Assembly (NCBI RefSeq): GCF_030247195.1 | Contig: NC_080670.1 | Location: 93,074,161-93,138,160 of the forward strand | DNA length: 64,000 bases | Reading direction: 5' to 3' | From: Topomyia yanbarensis | Taxonomy: Eukaryota > Arthropoda > Insecta > Diptera > Culicidae | Shown here: piece by piece, positions 33,780-46,315 of the stretch | Numbering within the stretch: position 1 is the stretch's first letter | How the letters are laid out: the number at the start of each line of letters is the position of its first letter | Notes under the pieces: model-generated | Told to the model about the DNA's origin: nothing | The model's database searches: none | Seen by the model: the letters and a program-made list of their open reading frames with translations, nothing else | Position numbers and translations under genes: made by a program

Positions 33780-34704
33780 GCGAAAACACAATCTTGAATA
33801 TGGTTTCACTAAATTAATACTATGGATTCATTTTCACCATAATTGATAACAGTTCATTTAACATTTAATCAAACATAATAACATTGTGAATGCATATATG
33901 GTACGTTAGTCGAAGTGCGGGGTAAGTTGGAACAAGACGCTGAACCTTTACCTGAAAAGAACATTTGCCGAGATTATTTCTTTAGGGGGGAGGGGGGGGG
34001 GGGGTATGGGCTTTCTGCAAGAAAAACATATTTCTTTTTTTGCGAACTTTTTTTTAGAACTTTGGGTGAAACAAATTGACCAAAACTTTTGTGTATTATA
34101 ATGTATTATTTCATTTTTCTACGTTGAGTTTTTGAGATAAATTTTTATTCATAAAAAGGCAGAATTTATCTTTACTCATAAAAAGGCGGAATTTATCTTG
34201 AAAAATCAAAATTTCACATTCGTTTTCGCTCGGCCGAGACACAAGTGTTTTATTGCCATTCCGTATAGCAGTGTGTAGCGAAAAAGAGTAGTGTTAATCC
34301 GCGGTCAAGGTTATCATGTGCATCATCCGTCTCAACGAAGTTTCAGTATTTTTTACCTTCTTACAGTGACACAATCTCATATTCGTACACCTCTAGTGTA
34401 TATGTTTAATATTGTTTCGTAAATATTTGCGATATTTAATATATGGATTGTTTTGTAAATGTGGTAGTAGAATCATCATCTGTCATTTTCCTATCATTTG
34501 TAATCTAAAGTGTGCAAGTTTCCGTACACTACACATAAAAAAAATCATTACTTGGTGTGAAAATGGTACAATTTCATATTCGTACGCTTTTGAAAAGTCA
34601 ATTAATTTGTAATTTAAGACCTGTTATTTCTTTATTCTTTAGTTTTACTTAGAAAAATAGATTTTATGACTACAGAAAAGTGTTCATTGGTACAGTTTCC
34701 TCCA
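33780..34704. other. Non-coding, with a G tract
   Basis: A G/A-rich tract at about 33985-34004 and otherwise AT-rich sequence. The word GGGGTAAGTTGGAACA (about 33920) resembles ends of TA-type elements, but no inverted partner was found. Confidence 0.4.
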
Positions 34705-34982
34705 TAGGGTTCGTCGCGGTGCGGATGTGGGCGGTAAATGGATTGTCCGCACCGCAACCGCAAAAAAATAATAAAACCGCACCGCTTACCGCAACCGCAC
34801 TTTATTTACCGCACCGCACCGCGCGGTAATGCGGTAAAATTTTTTATATTTTTAAAAATAGTGTTGAAAAATTTTACATTTGTGTAACTATATATAATAA
34901 AATGTTATTCTTATTCACACGAAATTTAACTTTAAGAAACTCCTCAGAATGTAATGTTTATGCAAAAAATCAACTTTTGCAT
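34705..34982. mobile_element. Truncated second copy of the GCGGT hAT element
   Basis: It starts TAGGGTTCGTCGCGGTGCGG and follows the right end of the 31872-33771 element in reverse orientation, through the GCGGT-rich block and the AT-rich interior. It stops at 34982, where a DR1 head begins. The other terminus is missing, so the copy was cut when or before DR1 arrived. Confidence 0.8.
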
Positions 34983-35995
34983 TTTTGCCTTTCTCATATA
35001 GAAAGGATATGCAATCACTCTGAAAACCGACTTTTTAACCGACGCCCGGAGGGCCGAGTCTCATATACCATTCGACTCAGTTCGTCGAAATTGACAAATG
35101 TCTGTATGTGTGTATGTGTGTGTGTGTTTTCAAAACTCACTCACTTTTCTTGGAGATGGCTGAACCGAATCGCTCAAACTTGATTTCAAATGAAAGGTAT
35201 AACGCTCCCATAAACTGCTGTTGAATTTTTTGTCATTCGGACTTCCGGTTCCGGAGTTACGGGTTGAAGAATGCGGTCACCCAGTAAATTCCCATATAAA
35301 ATGGTAACACCATGATGTCCAAATGGTGTAATACATATTAAAAAGGGTGCAACATAACTCGAATTTGCGGGTCTAGATCACTAATGATCATTCTAAGCAG
35401 CTTTGACCACATTGGCCACCTATGATGGTTCTTGATGCCCCGGGTACTTTCCAAGTTCGTAAGTTAATCTCACACCTTTTTCTCAGGGAATTCTTGACCG
35501 ATTTTCATAAACTTGGTTTCAAATGAAAGATACAACACTCCCTTGGACTTTTATTGAGTTTCATTCGTATCTGACATTTGGTTCCGGAGTTACAGGTTGT
35601 TTATTGCGACCACATAGGAATTTCCCATATAAACCGGTACAATCGTAATACTTCAAGGGATAAAAATACATTTCTATTTGCAAGTCTAGATTACATCATT
35701 TCTATTTGCAGGTCTAGATCACTGATGGCCAATCAAAGATTCTTTGAATATAATGTCCACTATTGTCAGTTCCGGAATTCCGGAATATTCCAGAATTAGT
35801 CACATCGATTACTCGGTGATGACTGAACCGATTTTCGTAAACCATATCTCAAATGGAGGGTATAATATGCTGTTGGGTGTTGCATACTCCATCAGCCCCC
35901 TCTCAACTTCCCCTCACGCCATCTCTTTCTACATCAACGCCCCTCCCTCCCCTTTGACCTATATTCTTTTCATCCGCCATATACATTTTTAGAGA
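34983..35995 (+). repeat. DR1 dispersed repeat, copy 4
   Basis: The head TTTTTGCCTTTCTCATATAG at about 34983 is followed by the GCCCGGAGGGCCGAGT word, a TG microsatellite at 35100-35130 and the usual sub-repeats. It ends in a C-rich stretch (35896-35960) shared with copy 2. It serves as the empty-site reference for the hAT MITE at 18254. Confidence 0.75.
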
Positions 35996-36510
35996 ATTTC
36001 GTTCCATAGCCATATATTATAAGTGAATTTGGAGTCGCTCAGCTCAAATTTGATATCGAAAAGATCAGATTAATTCATCTTATTGTGATAAATTGATTTT
36101 GACACACATTTTATGATATAAGTTTTGCCAATAGTTGGTAATGAATACGAAAGAGAACGTAAATAAACTATTCGATTTCATTATTGTCAATTCGGTCGTT
36201 GCGGATTAGATTTCAACGTACTGTAGTGAACTGTAACTTATTTTTACTACAAATTTTATATAAGATGATAGAATCTATCGACATTCTTACTATGACTTTC
36301 AGTTATGAACTCGGTATCGTTTGTTGGTTTTAATCGACGATTTTATTAATTATATGTTTAAGCTAGCCTCAATTCGGTTGATTTCTTAGCTGTATTTTCG
36401 ATTTAGGTATAACGCGTTTTTACATTTTAACGACATTAACGACAGCTAATTAAGCTTAAGATTACTGGGTTAGGTAGGGAAAGTTATGAAAATTTAGAGC
36501 CATAGTGCAA
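35996..36510. other. Non-coding, AT-rich
   Basis: No gene or repeat was recognised. Confidence 0.4.
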
Positions 36511-37340
36511 GGATGTTTGTTTGTTTGTTTATTTGTTTATTGTCCAGTAGCTTAAGGCACACGCCTTTTAAAACACTACTTCCGGAATAAGTACGTCATA
36601 TTACAAATGTAATGTTATCCTAAAACTATCTAATTATCTAACTATTTAATTGTTCCAGAAAGTCAAACAGTCCCTCTTAAAAATTGTTTCCGTTGTTAAA
36701 CACTTTACATCGGCCGGCAGCATGTTCCAGTTTACCACACCTCTGATAAAAAATGAGTTTCCATAAATTAATGTCCTGTTGTTCGGAAGCACTAAATTCT
36801 GCCTCCGTTGACGTTGTGACTGTGCTAATTTACAGTACAGCGTAGATGGGGATTTCGTTGCCAGAATCTTCCTTATAAATACGCAAGAACGGTGCGCATA
36901 AAGTGTAGGCAGTGAGCATCCTACAAAGTGTGTTTGCAGATGACTCACTGAGTCGTATCGACTGAGTCCGTATATATATCGCACACATGAGTTAAGTGCA
37001 GTATGTATATTTGCAGAAGCGCTGGGATAGACTTGAAGAACATCACCAAATAGAAAATGTGGCAAAATAAGCGCTTTAAAAAGTTTTAATTTAGTGGCCG
37101 TTGGCGCTGAAGAAGTTGTGCAGTACAAGGTTCGTAGTCCGCCATATATTTTACCATACTGCTGGGCTATTAAAGCGTCCCAGCGAAGATCCGTTTGGAA
37201 GATATATCCTAGGTTGCTGGTGCGATCAGTCCATTCAATCGTTTGTCCACCCATTTGAAGTACTAGGTCTGAGTTAGCTGCATAACGACCCCGGTTCGAA
37301 ACAAACAGACTTTTGCTCGTAGAGCGTTTCAAAATTAGTT
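36511..37340 (-). pseudogene. Non-LTR RT C-terminal fragment with 3' tail
   Basis: A 228-codon open frame (37332-36646, minus) encodes the region after the RT catalytic core: SNLGYIFQTDLRWDALIAQQ, LKLFKALILPHFLFGDVL, then ALNSCVRYIYGLSRYDSVSH. It lacks the catalytic boxes, so this is a 5'-truncated copy. Downstream is a short UTR and a tail made of AATAAACAAATAAACAAAC words (about 36542-36511). The frame is intact for 687 bases, suggesting a recent insertion. It abuts the satellite at about 37345. Confidence 0.8.
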
Positions 37341-37344
37341 TGAT

Positions 37345-40300
37345 ACTTACAAGACACGCAAGGCGCTCTCAGATTCTTTCGGACGATAGTCTGATGTTCC
37401 CATCGCTCGCTGGGCGCTTCCACACTCTCTGGGGCGCCAATATGATATTTGCAAAACTCGTAGGACGCTAGTATGATATTCCGATAGCTCGCAGGGTGCT
37501 CTCAGACTTGCAGGGGCACTAGTTTGTCATTTTCAAAGCTCGCAGGGCGCTCTCAAGCTCTTCAGGGCGCTAGTATGATATTCACAAAACTCTCTAGATT
37601 ACTAGTCTGATGTTATCTTAATTTGCCGGGCGCTTACAAATTCTCTGGGGCGCTAGTCTAATATGCTCATATATTGCTGGGCGCTGTTGGATTCTCTCGA
37701 GCGCTTTTACGATATTCACATAGTTCACAGGGCGCTTTCAAACTCGCTAGGGCGCTAGTCTAATATCCTCTGGAGCGCTAGTATAATATTCCCATAGCTC
37801 GGAGAGCGCTTCGCACTCGCTGGGGTGCTTTTTCACAGCTCACAGGGCGCTAATATGACTCTATGGGGCGCCAGTATGATATTCGCAGGGTGCTCTCAGA
37901 CTCGCAGGGACACTAGTTGGTCATTTTCAAAGCTCGCAGGGCGCTTCGAGACCCTATGAGGTGCTATTGTGATATTCACATAGCTCGGAGAGCGCTTCCA
38001 CACTCGCTGGGGTGCTATTATGATATTCTTATAACTCGCTGGGCGCTCTCAGTCTCTCCAGGGCGCTAGTAGGACTCTATGGGGCGCAAGTATGGTATTC
38101 ACACAGCTTGCAGGGCGCTCTCAGATTCTCTAGAGCGCCAGCATAACATTCCCATAGCACGCTGGGCGCTCTCAAACTCTCTAGGGTAGCCTTATATTCT
38201 CATCGTTCGCATGGCGCTCTCAGATTCTCTCTGGCGCCGGTATGATATTCCCATAGCTCGCTTTCGGACTCTCTGGGGCGCTACTCCCATAGCTCGGAGA
38301 GCGCCTCCTTGGTCGCTGGGGCGCTAGTATAATATTCTCATTGCTCGTAGATCGATTTCAAGCTTTCTAGGGCGCTAGTATGACAATGGGGCGCTAATAA
38401 AATATTAACATAGCTCGCGAGGCGCTCTCAGATGCTCTCGAGCGCCAACATGATATTTCCATAGCTTGCAGGGCGCTCTCGAACTCTCTTGGGCGCTAGT
38501 TCGATATTCTCTTAGTTTGCAGGGCGCTCACGAATCGTCTGGAGCGCTAGCATAAACACTCTCAAACTCTCTAGGGTGCTAGTTCGATATTCTCATAGCT
38601 CTCTAGGGCGCTAGTATAACTGTATGGGAGCTAGTATGGTATTACCATAGCTCGCAGGGCGCTCTCAGATTCTCTCGAGCGTCGGAATGATATTCCAATA
38701 GCTCGCAGGGCGCGCCCAAACTCTTCAGGTGGTAGTCCGACATTTTCATAGTTCGCAGGGCGCTCACAGCTTCTTTGGGGCGTTAGTCTAATATTCCTAT
38801 AGTTCGCAGGGCGCTCTCGGATTCTCTGGGGCGCCAGTACGATATTCCCATAGCTCGCATGGCACTCTAAAACTCACTAGGGCGCTAGTTTGATATTCTC
38901 ATAGCTCCAGGCCGATTTCAAACTCTCTAGGGCGTTAGTATGGCTAGTATGATATTCCCAATGCTCACAGGGCGCTCTCAGATTCTCTCTGGCGCAAGCA
39001 TTTTGTTCCCATAGCTCGTAGGGTAATATCAAACTCTTGAGAGCGCTAGTCTGATATTCTCATTGTTCGCTGGGCGCTTTCGGATTCTCTAAGATATCAG
39101 TATGATATTCCCATAGCTCGGAGAGCGCTTTCACACTCACTGGCGCGCTAGTATGGTATTCTCATAGCTCGCAGGACGCTAGTATGGCTATATGGGATAT
39201 TCACATATCTCGCAGCCAGCATATCATGTCGCTCTCAGATTCTCTCGAGCACCAGCATGATATTCCCATAGCTCGTAGGGCATTCTCAAACTCACTAGGG
39301 GCTAGTTTGATATTTTCATTGTTCGTAGGGCGCTTTCAGACTCTCTGGGCCGCTCGTATGATATTCCCATAGCTCGGAGAGCGCTTCCATACTCCTTATG
39401 GCGCTAGTATAATATTCTCATAGCTCGCAGATCGATATCAAGCTCTCTAGGGTGCTAGTATGACTATGGGGCGCTAGCATGATATTCGCATACCGCGCGA
39501 GGCGCTCTCAGATTCTCTCGAGCGCCACCATGATATTCCCATAGCTCGCAGGGCGCTCTCAAACTCTGTAGGGTAGTCTGATATTCTCGTAGTTTGCAGG
39601 GCGCTCTCAGATTCTCTGGGGCGCCAGTGAGATATTCCCATAGCTCGCCGGGCACTTTAAAACTCACATTGGCGCTAGTCTGATATTCTCATAGCCCGCA
39701 GTACGCTCCGAGATGCTATGGGGTGCTATTGTGATATTCACATAGCTTGGAGAGCGCTTCCACGCTGGGGTGTTATAATGATATTCGCATAGCTCGCTGG
39801 ACGCTCTCAGGCTCTCTAAGGCGCTAGTATGACTCTATAGGGCGCAAGTATGATATTCACATAGCTCGTAGGGCGCTCTCAGATTCTCTAGAGCGCCAGC
39901 ATAACATTCCCATAGCATGCTGGGCGCTCTCAAACTCTCTAGGTTAGCCTTATATTCTCATCGGTCGCATGGCGCTCTCAGTTTCTCTCTGGCGCCAGTA
40001 TAATATTTCCATAGCTCGCAGGGCGCTAATCTGATATTCCCATAGTTCGTAGGGTGCTCTCAGATTCTCTGGGGTACCAGTATCATATTCCCATAGTTCG
40101 AAGAGTGCTTTCATGCTCGCTAGGGCCCCAGTATGATACGTAGTATCATAGCTCACGGGGCGCTCTCAAGCTCTTCAGGGCGCTAGTATGATATTCACAA
40201 AACTCTCTAGGTTACTAGTTTGATGATATCCTTATTTGCCGAGCGCTTACAAATTCTCTGGGGCGCTAATCTAATATTCTCATAGATTGCAGGGCGCTCT

Positions 40301-42560
40301 TAGATTCTCTCGAGCGCTTTTACGATATTCACATAGTTCTCAGGGCGCTCTCCTACTCGCTAGGGCGCTAGTCTAATATTCTCTGGATCGCTAGTATAAT
40401 ATTCCCATAGCTCGGAGAGCGCTTCCGCACTCGCTGGGGTGCTTTTCACAGCTCACAGGGCGCTAATATGACTCTATGGGGCGCCAGTATGATATTCGCA
40501 GGGCGCTCTCAGAGTATCTCGGGCATCAGTTTGACTCCCTAGGGTGCAAGTCCGATATTCTCATAGTTCGCACGGCGCTCCAAGACTCTAAGATTTTCTG
40601 GAGCGCTAGTATGATATTCCCATAGCTCGGAGAGCGCTTCCATGCTCCTTAGGGCGCTAGTATAATATTCTCATAGCTCGATCTGATATCAAGCTCTCTA
40701 GGGCGCTAGTCTGACTATGGGGCGCTAGCATGACATTCGCATACCGCGCGAGGCGCTCTCAGATTCTCTCGAGCGCCACCATGATATTTCCATAGCTCGC
40801 AGGGCGCTCTCAAACTCTGTAGGGTAGTCTGATATTTTCATAGTTTGCAGGGCGCTCTCAGATTCTCTGGGGCGCCAGTGTTATATTCCCATAGCTCGCC
40901 GGGCACTTTAAAACTCACATTGGCGCTAGTCTGATATTCTCATAGCCCGCAGTACGCTCCGAGACCCTATGGGGTGCTATTGTGATATCCACATAGCTTG
41001 GAGAGCGCTTCCACGCTGGGGTGTTATAATGATATTCGCATAGCTCGCTGGACGCTCTCAGGCTCTCTAAGGGGGGGGGGGGGCGCTTCCAAACTCTCTA
41101 GGGCGCTAGTGTGATGTTCTCTTAGTTTCTAGGTTTCCCACAAATTCTCTGGAGCGCTAGCAAATATTTTCATAGTTTGCAGGGCACTATCAGATTCTCT
41201 CGTGCGCCAGTACGATATTCCCATAACTCGCAGGGCACTCTAAAACTCACTAGGGCGCTAGTTTGATATTCTCATAGCTCGCAGGGCGCTCTTAGGCTCT
41301 CTAGGGTGTCAGTATGGCTCTATGGGGCTGTAGTATGATATTCACATTGTTCGCAGGGCGCTCTCACATTCTCTCTGGTGCAAGTATTTTGTTCCCATAG
41401 CTCGTAGGGTAATCTCAAATTCTCTCAGACTCTCTCGAGCCATAGCTGAAACTCTCTAGGGGACTAGTCTTATATTCTCATCGTTCGCAGGGCGCTCTTA
41501 GATTTTCTCAAACGCTTTTACGATATTGACGTAGTTCGCAGGGCGCTCTCAAACTCGCTGGGGCGCTAGTCTGTTATTCTCATAGTTCGCAGGGCGCTCT
41601 AAGATTCTCTGGAGCGTTAATATGATATTCCCATAGCTCGTAGAGCACTTCCGCACTCGCTGGGGTGCTTCTCATAGCTCACAGGGCGCTCTCAAGCTCC
41701 CTATGGTGCTAATATGACCCTATAAGGCGCCAGCATGATATTCACATTGCTCGCAGGGCGCTCTCAGAGTCTCTCGGGCACCACTTTAATATTCGCATAG
41801 GTTTGCAGGGCTCTCTTAAACTCCCTAGGGCGCAAGTCCGATATTCTCATAATTCGCACGGCGCTCCGAGACACTATGGAGTGCTAGTATGATAGTCACA
41901 TATCTCGCAGGGCGCTCTTCGATTCTCTGGGACGCTAGTATGATATTCCCATAGCTCGCAGGGTGCTCTCAAACTCTCTAGGTTGCTAGTCTGATGTTCT
42001 CTTAGTTTGCAGGGCGCTTACAAATTCTCTGGGGCGCTAGTTTAATATTCTCATGGATTTCAGGGCGCTATTAGATTCTCTCGAGTGCTTTTAGGATATT
42101 CACATAGTTCGCAGGGCGCTCTCAAACTCGCTAGGGCGCTAGTCTAATATTCTCATAGTTCGTAGGGCGCTGTAAGATTCTCTGGAGTACTAGTATGATA
42201 TTCCCATAGCTCGGAGAGCGCTTCCGCACTCGCTGGAGTGCTTCTCATAGCTCACAGGGCGCTAATATGACTCTACGGGGCGCCAGCATGATATTCACAT
42301 TGCTCGCAGGGCGCTCTCAGAGTCTCTCGGGCACCAGTTTGATATTCGCATAGGGCGCAGTCGCAACTACCTAGGGCGCAAGTCCGATATTCTCATAGTT
42401 CGCACGGCACTCCGAGACTGTATTGGGCGCTAGTATGATATTCCCATATATTGCAGAGCACTTCCACACTCGCTGGAGAGCTAGTATGATATTCCCATGG
42501 CTCGCCGGGCAATAAGATAGGTGGGCAATAAACTTTCCAAACTTACAAGGCGCTTTCAAC
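37345..42560. repeat. 51-bp satellite array with higher-order repeats
   Basis: About one hundred imperfect monomers of roughly 51 bp, typified by the words GCTCGCAGGGCGCTCTCAGA, TTCTCTGGGGCGCTAGTATG and ATATTCCCATA. GGGCGCT occurs twice per monomer. Larger blocks recur: 37561-37900 matches about 40173-40510 (offset about 2,613), and 39469-39800 matches about 40718-41060 (offset about 1,250), so there is higher-order structure. Because 51 is a multiple of three, the minus strand shows short 17-residue repeats (LRAPCELWEYHTGAPEN type), but stops are frequent and no long frame exists. A run of 13 G interrupts it at about 41071. Confidence 0.9.
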
Positions 42561-42960
42561 CGGTTTCAGTATCTTTGGGACGCATATAAATGAGTATTTA
42601 ATCTTATGAGGCGGTAATAATCTATCCTAAGTTGCAGGGCGTTTTCAGGCTCTATGGGTCAGTAGTATGAGTATGTTGGGCTAACGGGTAGGTAGTTTGC
42701 TCATGGGGCGTTATGCGAATAGTCTATCCTAACTTGCCGGGCGCTTTCAGATTTTCTGGGGCGCATATACTGTATCTCTTTGAGGCATTGGTATGATTAT
42801 TTGAGCTCATGAGATGGTAGTGGATAGTCTATCCTAACTTCTAGGGCGCTTCCAAGCTCTCTGAGGTGCATAAGGCGTATTTCTGTGGGAAGCTAGTATA
42901 TTTTGTAGCTCAGGCGCGATGAAAAATCAAATTGATTAAAAAGAATTCTTGTTAGGTGCT
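42561..42960. repeat. Diverged edge of the satellite
   Basis: GGGCGCTTTCAGATTTTCTG, TATCCTAACTT and GGGGCGCATA words recur with a longer period of about 110 bp and many changes. Diverged monomers at the border are usual for satellite arrays. Confidence 0.6.
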
Positions 42961-44848
42961 TTTATGGTGTTCACAGTGAATAGTTTGAATGTTTGTGGGG
43001 GCAGTAGATGATACGCTAGCCAAACACGCAGGGTACAAATAAATTGATTCAACCATCATGTAGGTTTGTCGTGCACTTTTATAAACATACTATAAATGGT
43101 TTTAAAATTTAATCATTGGCTTGCGTGTAACACCCGTTTTTTGAGCGAATTTTAATACTGTACTGACGAATGAAGCCATCATATTGATAACGATTTTAAC
43201 GCAATCCATTTCTTGCATGCCGAGGTATTAATAAAATTTACTTGAACCTTTATTATGTGATTAATAAAGACCATGTCTTAGCCCCTCCACTAAATTGGCC
43301 AAAAACCTTTGATTTTTTGTTAATTGTAGAAGATCATGTCTCTTAAGGCACGCATCTGCTTTCATTGCATAATCACTGATGCACTGATTTCAAAATATCA
43401 CTTTTTCAAAACAACTTTAATGATGAATACAATAATTACTCATCCGTCAAACGTTCTATCAGATCATTTATGTGTTTTATACCATGTTTAAAATATATAT
43501 ATTAATATTCTTTAACCCTCAGAAAGGCAAGTGGGCTCAGAGGCACGGCTGGTTACAATAATTATCCTCTAATTTGAATAAACTTGTAATTATGAACAGA
43601 AATGATGGAGCTTCTTCGAGCTTTCAATTTTCGCACTGATAGAAAGCCAAAAAAAGACTTAATATCACCGGGTCTTAGGAGCAATGCTTGTTGAATCCAT
43701 GATTTTAGCTTGCCTTTTTGAGGATTAAGCGCGTCCAAAGAAAAAAATAGACTGTACAATGATGCGTGGGCGGCACTTGAAAACTTAATTTGCTGTAATG
43801 AACACATAAAAAAGGAGAGATGCACAGTAAACTGGCTTGAGCTATTTTAGCTTTAAAAAACGCAATATAAAACGAGAGAACACATAGATTTGAACTCACG
43901 ACCTTTAAGTTGATCTGCTATAACATTACTATCTAAAACATATATACATTTCGAAACCGACACGATATAGGTGTTTCAGGTGTTCGGCAAGGGAGAGCTG
44001 AATGGTAACAGCAACTAAAGAATACGAAAGTTTAGCAACTTTGATAACCATTGAAGTATCTAGTTATTCAAACGCGAAGACGCGACAATTGCCGATGATC
44101 AGCAGTTCTATCAACTTCCTAACACTTTGTGATGATGTAATATTGTAACTTACAATTTGAACAACAATGTTGTTCTATCAGAATAGTTTTGTCTCTTACT
44201 GGCTCGATCGACAGTCACTCGGTTTTCATGTTTTCTTGAGCATCTGATGCTTAGAGCACTTGTCAATTTTTCTCATTGTTACAACGTCTTTCGTTGCGAT
44301 TTTAAGTTCCAATTCTAGGTGTTCAACATATTGAATGTAAAATGAATTCTAGGAAAATATATCCTGTATATCCATCTACAAGAAGGCCCACTACCATTAC
44401 TTTTACATAGAGTAAATTGTCTATTTTCACCCTATTAAGGAAGGTACCTCACTAATTCATTAATTACTCGGCCTACAATCGATGGAATGCGTATGAATTG
44501 GCATCAAGAGCTTTGCTTCGTTGTTTAGAATCAATCTAGTAACACAAATGCCCTGAAAACAATGAAATGCTCGTGTTTGAGCGCAACGAAAATTCGAATT
44601 TAGTGCCTCAATTGTCGCCCTATGCGTTGAACAAAGATGGCAAATAGAAACATGGTGAAAATAAGCTCATTACTTTATAAGTTAAAGGTATGGGTAACGG
44701 GGCGTTGGGGCGGGACAGAACGGTTCGAACGGTACATATTAGAGACAGCAACGCTATGTTCGCGCTAAAATTATAAATGTGAGGGCGATTGAATCCCAAT
44801 TTACGACCAACAAAAATTTTTTTGAATGTATTTTTTTAGGGTAAATAG
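42961..44848. other. Non-coding; tRNA-like segment and inverted block
   Basis: No protein gene was recognised. On the minus strand around 43935-43865, TTATAGCAGATCAAC and GTGAGTTCAAATC could be degenerate A and B boxes of a tRNA-related unit. Bases 44442-44655 have an inverted relative at 55685-55915. Confidence 0.45.
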
Positions 44849-44853
44849 GCAAT

Positions 44854-45102
44854 TGTTACGCATAATGCGAGCACCTCTCTTTTTCACCGTCTTGAAAGTA
44901 GCAAACGGCTTGCGCTGTCATATTTGTTAGTTTGTGATAAGCATTGGCCGAGATGGACACGTACTAAATGTAAGCCTAAATGTGATATTATTTCTTGTAA
45001 CCTAATATAAATACTGTTACAGGAAATTTATAACATCTGTTGTAATAAAAACCTTTATTGTAAAACGGTGTTATAAATGCAGAAATGACATCCCGGTCAG
45101 TT
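44854..45102 (+). repeat. 5' LTR, main part
   Basis: 249 of 262 LTR bases; the last 13 lie at 52001-52013 beyond copy B. ATCCCGGTCAGTT at 45090-45102 is repeated at 51988-52000, the target duplication of copy B. A CTTTATTG and AATAAA-like region near 45045 could hold the polyadenylation signal. Confidence 0.88.
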
Positions 45103-45149
45103 TTTTTTTTCAATTTGTTTATTTGATAAGGCACGTATGCGTTAGCTTA

Positions 45150-45310
45150 CCCGATCAGAAACACATAACAGAAATATTTCAAAAATTTATCTCACGTTGT
45201 CACTTGTTATAAATTTCTGTTATTTTAACTACTAACGAGACCAAATTTATAACACAATATGTTACAAAAATTGTGTTCTGTTATAATCTTGTTATTTCAT
45301 TCTGATCGGG
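45150..45310. mobile_element. 161-bp TA-flanked MITE in copy B 3' UTR
   Basis: The ends CCCGATCAGAA and TTCTGATCGGG are perfect 11-bp inverted repeats, flanked by TA on both sides (45148-45149 and 45311-45312). The interior is itself largely palindromic (AACAGAAAT, ATTTCTGTTAT). The 3' UTR of copy A (about 20640) shows the uninterrupted sequence. Confidence 0.88.
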
Positions 45311-45683
45311 TAAAGGTGCCATTTTTTCATCGTTTTACATTTCGAATTTCTTAAAACTAGGGGGTTACACATTTCAATATTATTTTGTTTTATATAATGA
45401 AACTAAAAAAAAAACTTTACAGCTAACTTATACATATAAAAGAGGGTATAATATAATATTCGTAAGATTTGGGGGACGGGTCATTTTGTGTGTTCTTTGT
45501 ATAGTAATTCACTTTATGATTTTTAGAAGGGAAATTGTAGGAGAAATTAATTATTAACTAAGCGGAACATTTTACAAGCTTATTAACTAAAAATAACTAG
45601 AAAGAGTGGTTCAAGATTAAGGGGAATTAATTAGGGCTATTTTAAAGTAGTGGTACTGTTGGGCATTTCTTAACGAGATTAAA

Positions 45684-46064
45684 ACTAGAAGATAGGGGGC
45701 ACATAAGTTTTGGGAATATATTCAAGGGGAGAAGGGGGTGAAGTCATACATCTGTGTATCAGAGACATGGGAGGGAGGGTGGACAAGGCTGAAGGGGGGG
45801 GGGGGTGAGAAATAAACCTTCAGTTTCCGGCATCAGGAATTAACGGCCAGGATTACAGATTCGAACGGATTGATCAACTAACACTAGAAGATAGGGGGGC
45901 ACATAAGTTTTGGGAAGATATTCAAGGGGAGAAGGGGTGAAGTCATACATCTGTGTATCAGAGACATGGGAGAGAGGGTGGACAAGGCTGAACGGGGGGG
46001 GGGATATAAACTTTCAGTTTCCGGCATCAGGAATCAACGGCCAGGATTACAGATTCGAACGGAT
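45684..46064 (-). repeat. 199-bp-period tandem duplication in copy B 3' UTR
   Basis: The block starting ACTAGAAGATAGGGGG at 45684 recurs at 45883 and ends CAGATTCGAACGGAT in both (about 45870 and 46064). The two differ by a few bases and by the length of a G run (about 45797 and 45996). Two-copy 3' UTR repeats may be a family feature, since copies C and D keep only one recognisable version. Confidence 0.75.
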
Positions 46065-46315
46065 GTATCAAGTATTGGGACGCCGGGCGGTTTTCCTCGA
46101 GCCGGCAGGGGTTCCTCCAGACGATTTCGTAGTACGGCTCAGATACGGATCGGGAATACACCGCGCTGCGCGTGTGATGTTGTACTGCAGATCTCGTGTT
46201 GTTGGTTCATTCGACAGATGTTTTGTCTCGTCTTGGAGTCGTATCAAACCATCGTTGGGGTACGGTAGGCGGAAGAGGGCACTTCTGGGAATGATAAGAG
46301 AAAAGATAGGGGCAT

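Noticed and set aside
39464..42559. Minus-strand repeat proteins (ELWEY/LRAP 17-residue repeats) as a real gene
   Set aside because: The frames are short, shift register often and stop repeatedly. The period of 51 simply makes any frame repeat in protein.
37345..42560. CRISPR array
   Set aside because: Units are imperfect tandem monomers without constant repeat plus unique spacer structure, in a eukaryotic context.
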